DNA of 64,000 bases, taken from NCBI RefSeq assembly GCF_900099965.1, contig NZ_FNDJ01000005.1, forward strand, positions 310,001 to 374,000, read 5' to 3'. The notes under the pieces are model-generated. The model saw only the letters and a list, made by a program, of their open reading frames with translations. It searched no databases and had not been told where the DNA came from. The translations under genes and the position numbers were made by a program. Shown here piece after piece: positions 22,914 through 30,525 of the stretch (positions are counted from its first letter, which is position 1; each line of letters starts with the position of its first letter). This DNA comes from Nonomuraea jiangxiensis (lineage in GTDB: Bacteria; Actinomycetota; Actinomycetes; Streptosporangiales; Streptosporangiaceae).

Positions 22914-23930
22914 CTAGTACACCGAGATATGCGGGTGATCGTAGTGGTTGGCGGTCGTGCCGCCCCGGTCGGACATCGTGCGCCAACCGCCCGTCCTGAC
23001 GTGCCAGATGCGCTGCCGGTAGATGATGTACATGATCCCCAGCCGCCTGGCGTTCTTGATCGCCCACTCGGCGATCTCGTCACCGCGCTTCAGCTCCTCG
23101 CCGGTCGGCATCGCCCCGCCCCGGCTCAGCATGAAGTCGCACGCCCGCCCCAGCGGATGCTCGCCACCGTCCTGGACGGCCCGGTAGCACCCGATCCCGT
23201 ACGGCACGTCGAACCGCTGCTCGATGAGCATCTTGACCAGCCGCATCCTGGGCGTGACGTTGTCGGCCCCCTCGGGAAGCTGCGGCACCCACGTGCCGTC
23301 GGGCCGCCGCACCCCCGGCGCCGTGTAGAGCTGGTCGATCCGGTCCTTGATACGCTCGATCGTCTTCTCGGCCCTGGCCTTGCGCTCCTCCAGCTCATCG
23401 ACCGTCCGGGCGAGCTCCTCGGCACGGGCGGCGGCCTCGCCCTTGGCCCGCTGGTGGTCGTCCCTGACCCGGGCGTACCCGCCCAGCCGGGCGTCCTGGA
23501 GCGTGACGAGGTGCCGGGTGAGCGCCATCCGGCCGAGGAGCGCGGACGGGTCCTGGGCGCCGGTCATCATGGTGACCTCGTTCGGCGCGCCGCCGGTGTA
23601 CTGGGCGACGGCCATGGCCCTGAGCGCGACGGACTCGCGGTCGTAGACCTCCTGGGCGGCGGCCAGCTTCTCCCGTGCTGATTTTTCCGCCTTTTCCGCC
23701 TTCTGCTGGTCAATGCGGCTGCTGTAGTAGTCGGCGATGAGCTTGTCCGACTCCTTCTGGAGCTCGGCCAGCTCCTTCTTCAGCTGCTTCACCGTCGGCT
23801 TGGGCTCCGCCCGCGCCACGGCGGCGAATCCGGGCAGCAGAAGCCCCGTGATGAGGGCCGCGACGAAGGTCCTGGCCGGGCTGAGCGACCGGCCGGTGGG
23901 GGGCGCAACCGGCACTCTTCTCCTAACCAC
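22914..23930 (-). CDS. Secreted coiled-coil protein with ARB_07466-like C-terminal domain
   Basis: A 338-residue exported protein. A GTG start is followed by a signal peptide (hydrophobic FVAALITGLLLPGFAAVA, ending near residue 40), then a long coiled coil at about residues 47-215 similar to the N-terminal part of RipA-like wall hydrolases. The C-terminal domain, about 110 residues long, contains GIGCYRAVQDGGEHPLGRAC and ends in NHYDHPHISVY. It is seen on actinobacterial wall-associated proteins and resembles M15-type peptidase-like folds. A cell-wall remodelling role is inferred. It lies 87 bases downstream of a Ser/Thr kinase gene on the same strand. Confidence 0.82.
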   Translation of the reverse strand: MVRRRVPVAPPTGRSLSPARTFVAALITGLLLPGFAAVARAEPKPTVKQLKKELAELQKESDKLIADYYSSRIDQQKAEKAEKSAREKLAAAQEVYDRESVALRAMAVAQYTGGAPNEVTMMTGAQDPSALLGRMALTRHLVTLQDARLGGYARVRDDHQRAKGEAAARAEELARTVDELEERKARAEKTIERIKDRIDQLYTAPGVRRPDGTWVPQLPEGADNVTPRMRLVKMLIEQRFDVPYGIGCYRAVQDGGEHPLGRACDFMLSRGGAMPTGEELKRGDEIAEWAIKNARRLGIMYIIYRQRIWHVRTGGWRTMSDRGGTTANHYDHPHISVY

Positions 23931-24017
23931 GCACAGCAGGGCGATTCCGGTCAGGAACTAATCGGTCCGGCAGCCGCCCTCTATCCCCCGCCGATAGTAG
24001 GGGATCGTACGTCTCCG

Positions 24018-25670
24018 CTACTCCATTTCCGGCTTTTCGATCTTTGGCCGCCGCCGTACCCTGCGTGCCACGATCCGGCGGCCGAGCAGCGCCGAGCCCG
24101 GCACCACCACCAGGCCCAGCAGGCTGGAGCCGAGCCCCAGGCCCACGTCGGCGTCCAGCAGCCCGTCGCCCTCCCCGCTGAGGATCGGCACGTTGAGCGA
24201 CACCTTCACCGACACCGAGACGAGCGGCTCCCTGTCCCCGCCGGGCGGCGTGTCCGGGCCGGGCGGCGGGGTGTCCGGTGGCGGCGTGGCCGGCGGCCGG
24301 GTGGGGGACGGGTCGTCGTCGGGCGGGGAGGTGCTGGGCGGCCTGCTCGTGGGCGGGGCGGTGGTCGGCGGGCGCGAGGTCGCGGGCGTGCTGGGGCGGG
24401 CGGTCGGACGGGTCGTCCGGGTCGGTTCCCGCGTCGGCTCGCGTGTGGCGCGCGGCGGCTCCGGCCTGGCCCTCGTCGGCAGGGGCCGCTCCGCGGGCGG
24501 CACGGCCACGTCCGTACCGGGCTGGTCCACGGGCGGCGTTTCCCTGAGGCTCTCCGGCGGTGTGCCGCTCGGGCTCGGGGACGGCTCGGGCCGCTCGGAG
24601 GCCCGCGGGGCGGGCGGCTCGGTGAGCGACGGCGCGATCCGGACGGGCGGGAGGGCGGCGCCGCTCTCGGGCTCCGGCGTGTCCACGAGGATCACGAACG
24701 ACGCCGCCACCGCCGCCGCGGTCGCCAGCACCAGCCCGCTCGTCATCGCGAACTTCGTCATCGGCGTGAGCGTGCTGTGGAACAGGCTGGTGCCGCCGTC
24801 GGCGACGGGCTGCGGCTTGGGCAGCAGCGCGGCGAGCGGCAGCGTCAGGATCCCGAGCCCGGTCCGTCCGCTAAGCTCCCATTCCTCCCCGTACGCATCG
24901 AGCGCGACCTGCTCCAGCTCGGCCAGGAACGCCTCCGCCGACTCCGGCCGGTCCGCGGGGTCCTTGGCCAGGCCGTGCTCGACGAGCGGGCGCAGCGGCT
25001 CCTCGACCTCCTCGACCGGGGGCGGCACGTGCTGGTGCTGGTAGGCGAGGGCGGCCACGTTCTCGCCTTGGAAGGCCCGGTGCCCGGTCAGGCACTCGAA
25101 GAACACCAGCGTCGCGGCGTAGACGTCGGTCGCCGGGCCGGCCGGGGCGTCGTCCCACTGCTCGGGCGCCATATAGGAGGGGGTGCCGGCGAGGTCGGCG
25201 CTCTCCCCGGAGTGCGCGGCGACGCCGAAGTCGACGAGTTTGCTGTCGCCGTCCTGGGTGATGATCACGTTCTCGGGTTTGAAGTCGCGGTGCACGATCC
25301 CGCGCCGGTGGGCCTCGGCCAGCCCGAGCAGCGCGCCCTTCAGCACCACGAGCGCGGCCTCGGCGCCGGTCCCGCCCTCGTGCTCCAGCAACCGGCGTAA
25401 GGTGATGCCGTCCACCAGCTCCATCACGATGACGGCGTCGTCCCCGGCCTCGACGTAGTCCAGCAGGCGCGCGGTGTACGGGCTGTCGATCTCCCGGATG
25501 ACCTGGGCCTCCGCCCGGAACCTGGCGACGAACTCGGCGTTCTCGCGCAGCGCCTCGGACAGGTGCTTGATCGCGACCGCCAGCCCGTCGGAGTCCCGTA
25601 CGGCGAGCATCACCCGGCCCGTCCCGCCGTGCCCGAGTTCCCGGATCTCGGTGTAGCCGGGAACTTCCAT
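24018..25670 (-). CDS. Membrane-bound Ser/Thr protein kinase (PknB-like)
   Basis: A 550-residue Hanks-type kinase. The glycine loop GHGGTGRV, Lys35 in VAIK, the catalytic loop HRDFKPENV, the DFG motif and GTPSYMAPEQW of the activation segment are all intact (domain about residues 5-270). A transmembrane helix lies near residues 335-360, followed by about 130 residues extremely rich in Pro, Thr, Ser and Arg. A second hydrophobic segment occurs close to the C-terminus, ending in basic residues. There are no PASTA repeats. The start follows AGGAGGT by five bases. The downstream secreted coiled-coil protein may belong to the same cell-envelope pathway. Confidence 0.93.
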   Translation of the reverse strand: MEVPGYTEIRELGHGGTGRVMLAVRDSDGLAVAIKHLSEALRENAEFVARFRAEAQVIREIDSPYTARLLDYVEAGDDAVIVMELVDGITLRRLLEHEGGTGAEAALVVLKGALLGLAEAHRRGIVHRDFKPENVIITQDGDSKLVDFGVAAHSGESADLAGTPSYMAPEQWDDAPAGPATDVYAATLVFFECLTGHRAFQGENVAALAYQHQHVPPPVEEVEEPLRPLVEHGLAKDPADRPESAEAFLAELEQVALDAYGEEWELSGRTGLGILTLPLAALLPKPQPVADGGTSLFHSTLTPMTKFAMTSGLVLATAAAVAASFVILVDTPEPESGAALPPVRIAPSLTEPPAPRASERPEPSPSPSGTPPESLRETPPVDQPGTDVAVPPAERPLPTRARPEPPRATREPTREPTRTTRPTARPSTPATSRPPTTAPPTSRPPSTSPPDDDPSPTRPPATPPPDTPPPGPDTPPGGDREPLVSVSVKVSLNVPILSGEGDGLLDADVGLGLGSSLLGLVVVPGSALLGRRIVARRVRRRPKIEKPEME

Positions 25671-25783
25671 CTGGACCTCCTGCCCGGATAAAGATCCTGA
25701 TGTCAGGAAGTTAGCCGGTGTAACGCCATGTGTCGACCCTCTTCGCGCGGGTAACCACACCCCTGCCGTAATCGATATTTTTA

Positions 25784-25804
25784 CTACTCCCTATAGTAGG
25801 TGCG
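25784..25804 (+). promoter_or_regulatory. Probable leaderless promoter of GNAT gene
   Basis: A TATAGT -10 element (25792-25797) ends six bases before the GTG start at 25804, so transcription would begin at or next to the start codon. CTACT and AGTAG arms (25784-25788, 25795-25799) flank it as an inverted repeat and could be an operator. No good -35 element is seen. Confidence 0.4.
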
Positions 25805-26442
25805 TGTCGATAACCGATCATCTTCGCCACTGGCTGGGAGCGTGGCCCCCGACGGAGAAACTGCAGGTCATCGGCTCCGAACAGCGCACCGTCCCGGCCT
25901 GGGACGGCAGCGTCCACCCGGCGCTGGGCGTCGGCACACCGGACGGCGCGGTCCTGTCGGTGCCACCGGAGCACGTCGCCCGGGTGGCCGCCGCACGCAC
26001 GCGGGGGGAGATCCCCAAGCTGGTCGGGTACGGCGAGCGCGCCTGGTTCGAGGCCGTCTACCGCTGGACCGACAACCCGGCCCCACTGGCGGACGCCGGG
26101 CGGTGGCTGCCCGCCACGGCACCCGGCGTTCCCGACTGGCTGCTCCCGTTCGGCGGTGAGGTGCTGGTGGCCGTGGATCCCGGAACCGGCCGGCACCTGG
26201 CCGGGGTGGGGATCAAGCGGCACGACGCGTACGGGTGCGAGCTGGCGGTGGTGACGTCCCCGGCGGCGCGCGGGCGCGGGCTGGCCAGGCGGCTGGTGGC
26301 CCAGGCGGCGCGGCGGGTGCTGGACGAGGGAGCGGTGCCGACGTACCTGCATGCCACCACGAACGCCGCCTCGGCGGCCGTGGCCACGGCGGCGGGCTTC
26401 CCCGACCGGGGCTGGACGGCCTTCGGCGTCGCCGAGAAGTGA
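25804..26442 (+). CDS. GNAT-family N-acetyltransferase
   Basis: A 212-residue protein. The C-terminal half is a GNAT domain: the acetyl-CoA binding loop is in TSPAARGRGLARRLVAQ (R/Q-x-x-G-x-G/A), followed by ATTNAASAAVATAAGF for motif B. The N-terminal hundred residues are of unknown fold and may bind the substrate. A GTG start directly follows a -10-like element. The substrate is unknown. The gene is convergent with the LacI gene across a tandem repeat. Confidence 0.85.
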   Translation: MSITDHLRHWLGAWPPTEKLQVIGSEQRTVPAWDGSVHPALGVGTPDGAVLSVPPEHVARVAAARTRGEIPKLVGYGERAWFEAVYRWTDNPAPLADAGRWLPATAPGVPDWLLPFGGEVLVAVDPGTGRHLAGVGIKRHDAYGCELAVVTSPAARGRGLARRLVAQAARRVLDEGAVPTYLHATTNAASAAVATAAGFPDRGWTAFGVAEK

Positions 26443-26448
26443 CCCAAC

Positions 26449-26546
26449 GCCTCCCCCCTGCGGCCCGTCGGGGGCGGGCGGCCGGCCCGTCCCGCCTCCC
26501 CCCTGCGGCCGGTCGGGGGCGGGCGGCCGGCCCGTCCCGCTTCCCA
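26449..26546. repeat. 45-bp tandem repeat between convergent genes
   Basis: Two full units start at 26449 and 26494, and a partial third at 26539; each begins GCCTCCCCCCTGCGGCC. Every unit has GGGCGGGC and GGCCCGTCCC parts that can pair, so each copy can form a GC-rich hairpin. Position between converging genes suggests duplicated terminator-like DNA. Confidence 0.85.
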
Positions 26547-26557
26547 CCGGAGGCGGC

Positions 26558-27793
26558 TCAGGCGGTGCGGTCGGGCGTGCCCTTCCCGTCCGTCGCCGCG
26601 GCTCGGGACGACGGCTTGCGCGACACGCGAGCCGGCCTGGGAGTCGAAGCCGGAGCCGGCCGCGAAACCGCGGCCGGAGCGGCCAAGGCGGACTGTGCGA
26701 CCGGCGCCACGGACTCAGCGGCCGAGGAGGGACGCACGCCGGCCCGCGAGCCGGAAACGCGGGCCGTCGAGCCGCGGACCACCAGCTCGGTGGCCAGTTC
26801 CATGTGATGGGAGTCGACCCGCTCCCCCGCCACCAGCCGCAGCGCCGTCCGTAGCGCGACCCCGCCCATCTCGCGCAGCGGCTGCCGGACGGTGGTCAGC
26901 GGCGGTGAGGCCATCTGGGCGATCTGCGTGTCGTCGAACCCCACGATGCTGAGGTCCTCAGGGATGCGCAGCCCCCGGGCCCGGGCCGCCTCCATGATGC
27001 CGAGGGCCGTCTCGTCGCTGCCCGCGAAGATGGCCGTCGGCGCCACCGGCAGGTCGAGCACGGCCGCCCCGCCCACCACCCCGTCGTGATACCGGAAGTG
27101 CCCGGCCTGGACGTAGCCGGGCGGCACGGCGGCGCCCTCGGCCTCCATCGCGGCCCGGTAGCCGTGCAGCCGGGCCTGGTTGCAGGCCGCCGTGGCCGGA
27201 CCCCCGACGTAGGCGATGCGCCGGTGGCCGAGCGACAGCAGGTGGTGGGTGGCGGCCAGGCCGCCGGCGAAGTTCGTCGAGCCGATGCTGGTCACCCGGG
27301 TCTGCGGCAGGTTCAGCGGGTCGATCACGACCAGCGGCAGCCGGGCCCGCGCCAGCGCCGCCAGCTGCCGGCCGGTCAGCTCGCTGGTGACGGCGATGAG
27401 CGCCCGCCGCCCTGCGTCGGCCAGGTCGCGGGCCCATCCCGCGGTGCGGTCGGACCCCTTCCTGATGCTGACGACGACCCCGACCCCTGCCTCCGCCCCG
27501 GCCGCCACCGCCCCCTGGATGATCTCGGTCGAGTACGCGTTCAGGTCCGTGTCGAACTGCACCTCGATCGAGGCCACCCCGCCCTTCTCGGCCCGCCGGG
27601 GCGCCGGGGCGACGTACTCGTGCTGCCGCAGCAGCGACTGCACGAGCGACCGGGTGGCGGGCGCCACGTCGCTGCGCCCGTTGAGCACCTTGGAGACGGT
27701 CGCCACCGACACGCCCGCCGAGGCCGCGACGGTGGCCAGCGTCGCCCGCCGGGGACCGGCCGACACCCCGGCGCGCCTAGGACTGTCCGGCAT
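26558..27793 (-). CDS. LacI-family repressor of beta-glycoside genes
   Basis: A 411-residue LacI-type regulator. The helix-turn-helix ATVAASAGVSVATVSKVLNG is followed by the hinge and a periplasmic-binding-like sensor domain (SIEVQFDTDL to RQPLREMGG). After residue 335 there is an unusual Ala/Pro/Ser/Arg-rich tail of about 70 residues not needed for the fold. The start at 27793 overlaps the end of the GH3 gene by 17 bases, so both are cotranscribed. It is the likely regulator of the palindromes in the divergent region at 30.2-30.5 kb; Streptomyces BxlR is the closest functional analogue I can name. Confidence 0.9.
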   Translation of the reverse strand: MPDSPRRAGVSAGPRRATLATVAASAGVSVATVSKVLNGRSDVAPATRSLVQSLLRQHEYVAPAPRRAEKGGVASIEVQFDTDLNAYSTEIIQGAVAAGAEAGVGVVVSIRKGSDRTAGWARDLADAGRRALIAVTSELTGRQLAALARARLPLVVIDPLNLPQTRVTSIGSTNFAGGLAATHHLLSLGHRRIAYVGGPATAACNQARLHGYRAAMEAEGAAVPPGYVQAGHFRYHDGVVGGAAVLDLPVAPTAIFAGSDETALGIMEAARARGLRIPEDLSIVGFDDTQIAQMASPPLTTVRQPLREMGGVALRTALRLVAGERVDSHHMELATELVVRGSTARVSGSRAGVRPSSAAESVAPVAQSALAAPAAVSRPAPASTPRPARVSRKPSSRAAATDGKGTPDRTA

Positions 27794-30221
27794 CCGCACC
27801 CCCTTGTCCTGATCCGCGGTCGTTGGAGCCCACCTCCACCGGCGTGACGAGCCGCCGGCCACGGCCGACGTGCCGCGTGGGGCCGGTCAGTCGCACGCTG
27901 CCCCGGCACGGCAGCTCCGCCGCGGACGTGCCCACGAACACCTCGACGTCTCCCGGCTCGACGATCCGCCGCAGGTCGCGCCCGGTGAACGCGGTCCGGT
28001 CGGCGTGCACCAGGAAGCGCACGCCGGTGCTCTCACCGGGCTCCAGGTGCACCCTGGCGAACCCGGCGAGCTGCCGCACCGGCCGGGTGACCTGGGCGAG
28101 CACGTCGTGCAGGTAGAGCTGGACGACCTCGGAACCCGCCCGGCCGCCGGTGTTGCGCACGCTGACGGACACGGTGAACTCCCCGTCCGTGGGCACCTCG
28201 GTCTCGCTGATCCGCAGGTCGCCGACCTCGAAGGTGGTGTAGGAGGCGCCGTACCCGAACGGGAACAGCGGCGTCGGGTCCAGGTTGCTGATGCCGTGGC
28301 TGTCGGCCCCCAGCGGCGGCTGCAGGTAGGTGCCCGGCTGCCCGCCCGGCGAACGCGGGATCTGCACGGGCAGCCGGCCGCCGGGCTGGACCCGGCCGGA
28401 GAGCACCCCGGCGATCGCCGCCCCGCCCTCCTCGCCCGGCATGAACGCCTGCACGAGCCCGGCGGCGCCGGCGTGCGCGTCGCCGAGCGCGTACGGGCGG
28501 CCGGAGACGACCACCACGACGACCGGCGTGCCGGTGGCGAAGAGCTCGGCCAGCAGGTCACCCTGCACGCCCGGCAGCCGCAGGTCCTCGGCGTCGCAGC
28601 CCTCACCCGAGGTGCCCAGCCCGAACAGGCCGGCCAGGTCGCCCACGACGGCCACGCACAGGTCGGCGGCGCGTGCCGCCGCCACCGCGGCGGGGAAGCC
28701 GGAGCGGTCGGCGCCGCGTACGTCGCAGCCGCGCTCGTGGGAGATCACGGCGCCGGGCAGCTCGGCGCGCAGCGCGTCGAGCACGCTGGGCGCCTCGATC
28801 CCGAGCCCGAGCCGGGGGTGGCGGGGCAGCACGTGGTTGGGGAAGGCGTAGCAGCCCATGAAGGTACGGGGGTCGTCCGCGCCGGGCCCGACGACGGCGA
28901 CCCGGCCGGGCGCGGTGCGGCCCGCGCCGAGCAGCGGCAGGGCGGTCCCGGCGTCGAGCAGGATGACGGACCGCTCGGCCATCTCCCGTGCCAGGTCCCG
29001 GTTGGCCGGCGAGTCCAGGTCCACACCGCCGGCGGTCGCGGTGGCGACCGAGCGCTCCGGCGTCCAGCCCGGGTCGAGCAGCCCGAGCTGCACCTTCTGG
29101 GCGAGCAGGCGGCGCGCCGCCCGGTCGATCAGCGACTCCGGCAGCTCACCCCGCCTGACCCGCTCCACCAGGTGCTGTCCGAACCCGAGCCGGTCCGGCA
29201 GCTCGACGTCGATCCCGGCGGTCAGCGCCAGCACGCCGGCCTCCTCGGTGTCGCCCGCGACCGCGTGCATCGTCGCCAGGAACGGGACGGCCCAGTAGTC
29301 CGACACGACCGTCCCGGTGAAGCCCCACTCGTCCCGCAGCACCTCGGTCAGCAGCCACGGGTCGGCCCCGGCCGGCACGCCGTCCACGTCGGCGTAGGCG
29401 TTCATCACCGAGCGTGCCCCGCCCAGCGCGATGGCGGCCTCGAACGGCGGCAGGATCATGTCCATCAGCTCCCGCCGTCCCATCGGCACCGGACCGTGGT
29501 TCCTGGCGGCCCGCGAGGCGGAGTATCCGGCGAAGTGCTTGAGGGTGGCGACCACCCCGGCGCTCTCCAGCCCGCGCACGTAGGCGGCGCCGAGCATCGA
29601 GACGAGGTACGGGTCCTCGCCCATGGTCTCCTCGACCCGCCCCCATCGGTAGTCGCGCACCACGTCCAGCACCGGCGACAGTCCCTGGTGCACGCCCACG
29701 GCGGCCATGTCCCGCCCGATGGCCGCCGCCATGCGCTCCACCAGGTCAGGGTCGAACGTGGCCGCCCAGGCGATGGCCGCCGGGTAGACGGTCGCGCCAT
29801 AGGTGGTGAACCCGGTCAGGCACTCCTCGTGCACGATCGCCGGGATGCCCAGCCGGGAGCGTTCGACGACCGCGCGCTGCAGTCGCACCACCTCCGCGGC
29901 GCCCTCGGCCACGCTCACCGGCGCGCTGCCGAACACCCGGGTCAGGTGGCCGATGCCGTGCCGGATCGCCTCCTCCCACGGGACCGTGCCCGAGGCGGCG
30001 AAAACGTCCTGCATCGGCGCCACGTTCAGCGTGTCGGCGTCCGGCTCGGGCGCCTCGTCCAGCATCTCGTTGCCGATCCACCGGCTGCCGAGCTGGCCGA
30101 CCTTTTCCTCCAGAGTCAGCTCCCCGAGGAGGGCGTCGACTCGCTCGACCACGGGAAGCGCCGGGTCCTGCCACGGGCGAAGGACCTGGTCCGCCGCGGG
30201 AGTCCGATCAAGAGCCGTCAT
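27777..30221 (-). CDS. GH3 beta-glycosidase (beta-xylosidase or beta-glucosidase)
   Basis: An 814-residue glycoside hydrolase family 3 enzyme without a signal peptide, so cytoplasmic. The N-terminal TIM barrel has KHFAGYSASRAARNHGP and the nucleophile Asp308 in TVVSDYWAV. The alpha/beta sandwich follows (VVVVSGRPYALG), then a fibronectin III-like domain (FPFGYGASYTTFE onward). It would cleave imported short beta-linked oligosaccharides. The context of importer plus LacI regulator matches the bxl (xylobiose) loci, favouring xylosidase, but cellobiose or other beta-glucosides remain possible. The ATG at 30221 has GGGAGAGC upstream. Confidence 0.92.
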   Translation of the reverse strand: MTALDRTPAADQVLRPWQDPALPVVERVDALLGELTLEEKVGQLGSRWIGNEMLDEAPEPDADTLNVAPMQDVFAASGTVPWEEAIRHGIGHLTRVFGSAPVSVAEGAAEVVRLQRAVVERSRLGIPAIVHEECLTGFTTYGATVYPAAIAWAATFDPDLVERMAAAIGRDMAAVGVHQGLSPVLDVVRDYRWGRVEETMGEDPYLVSMLGAAYVRGLESAGVVATLKHFAGYSASRAARNHGPVPMGRRELMDMILPPFEAAIALGGARSVMNAYADVDGVPAGADPWLLTEVLRDEWGFTGTVVSDYWAVPFLATMHAVAGDTEEAGVLALTAGIDVELPDRLGFGQHLVERVRRGELPESLIDRAARRLLAQKVQLGLLDPGWTPERSVATATAGGVDLDSPANRDLAREMAERSVILLDAGTALPLLGAGRTAPGRVAVVGPGADDPRTFMGCYAFPNHVLPRHPRLGLGIEAPSVLDALRAELPGAVISHERGCDVRGADRSGFPAAVAAARAADLCVAVVGDLAGLFGLGTSGEGCDAEDLRLPGVQGDLLAELFATGTPVVVVVVSGRPYALGDAHAGAAGLVQAFMPGEEGGAAIAGVLSGRVQPGGRLPVQIPRSPGGQPGTYLQPPLGADSHGISNLDPTPLFPFGYGASYTTFEVGDLRISETEVPTDGEFTVSVSVRNTGGRAGSEVVQLYLHDVLAQVTRPVRQLAGFARVHLEPGESTGVRFLVHADRTAFTGRDLRRIVEPGDVEVFVGTSAAELPCRGSVRLTGPTRHVGRGRRLVTPVEVGSNDRGSGQGGADAGQS

Positions 30222-30255
30222 GTGCTCTCCCTTGATTCTGCTGTCGCAAGAGTTT

Positions 30256-30267
30256 CGAAATATTTCG
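30256..30267. promoter_or_regulatory. CGAAATATTTCG palindrome, probable LacI-type operator
   Basis: A perfect 12-base palindrome 35 bases upstream of the GH3 start, of the form CGAAA-N2-TTTCG. Reported BxlR-type sites have a CGAA-N2-TTCG core. It would block transcription of the GH3-LacI unit. Confidence 0.6.
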
Positions 30268-30384
30268 GGCGCCGAACGGCTTCGCGCCGAAACTACAGTG
30301 CTCACCCGAAAAGACCAGGAGCCCGCGCCAGAGTACTTTACACGCGCCTATACCAAGGTGGAGAGTGGTTTCCACGCAACACTC

Positions 30385-30413
30385 TTGACACATAGAAAGC
30401 CGAAACCTAGATT
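30385..30413 (+). promoter_or_regulatory. Promoter of the ABC importer operon
   Basis: TTGACA at 30385-30390 and TAGATT at 30408-30413, spaced by 17 bases, form the most canonical promoter in the window. It faces the importer genes. The palindrome at 30434-30446 would lie just past the transcription start. Confidence 0.65.
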
Positions 30414-30433
30414 GGCGACCCCCGCGGTCATGT

Positions 30434-30446
30434 CGAAAAAGTTTCG
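30434..30446. promoter_or_regulatory. CGAAA-N3-TTTCG palindrome, second operator
   Basis: CGAAA and TTTCG arms with a three-base spacer lie about 20 bases downstream of the importer -10 element, a classic roadblock position. It resembles the site in front of the GH3 gene, suggesting one repressor controls both directions. Confidence 0.55.
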
Positions 30447-30474
30447 GAGAGCTGACCCAAGGAGGACTCGTAAC

Positions 30475-30525
30475 GTGGCATCGGCAGGTGCCAGTCCCCC
30501 GACCGCCGGCCACCACATCGGATGA
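30475..30525 (+). CDS. 16-codon leader ORF coupled to the binding-protein gene
   Basis: A GTG start nine bases after AAGGAGG, the strongest Shine-Dalgarno of the locus, opens a frame of 16 codons (MASAGASPPTAGHHIG). Its TGA overlaps an ATG of the next gene as ATGA. The peptide has no known relatives that I recognise. The arrangement suggests translational coupling or a regulatory leader peptide rather than a functional protein. Nothing shows yet that it is translated. Confidence 0.45.
   Translation: MASAGASPPTAGHHIG

Noticed and set aside
27870..30395. Very long open frame on the plus strand opposite the GH3 gene
   Set aside because: Its translation is rich in Arg, His, Gln and Gly without domains. 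The opposite strand encodes a perfect GH3 enzyme. Antisense frames stay open in such GC-rich DNA.
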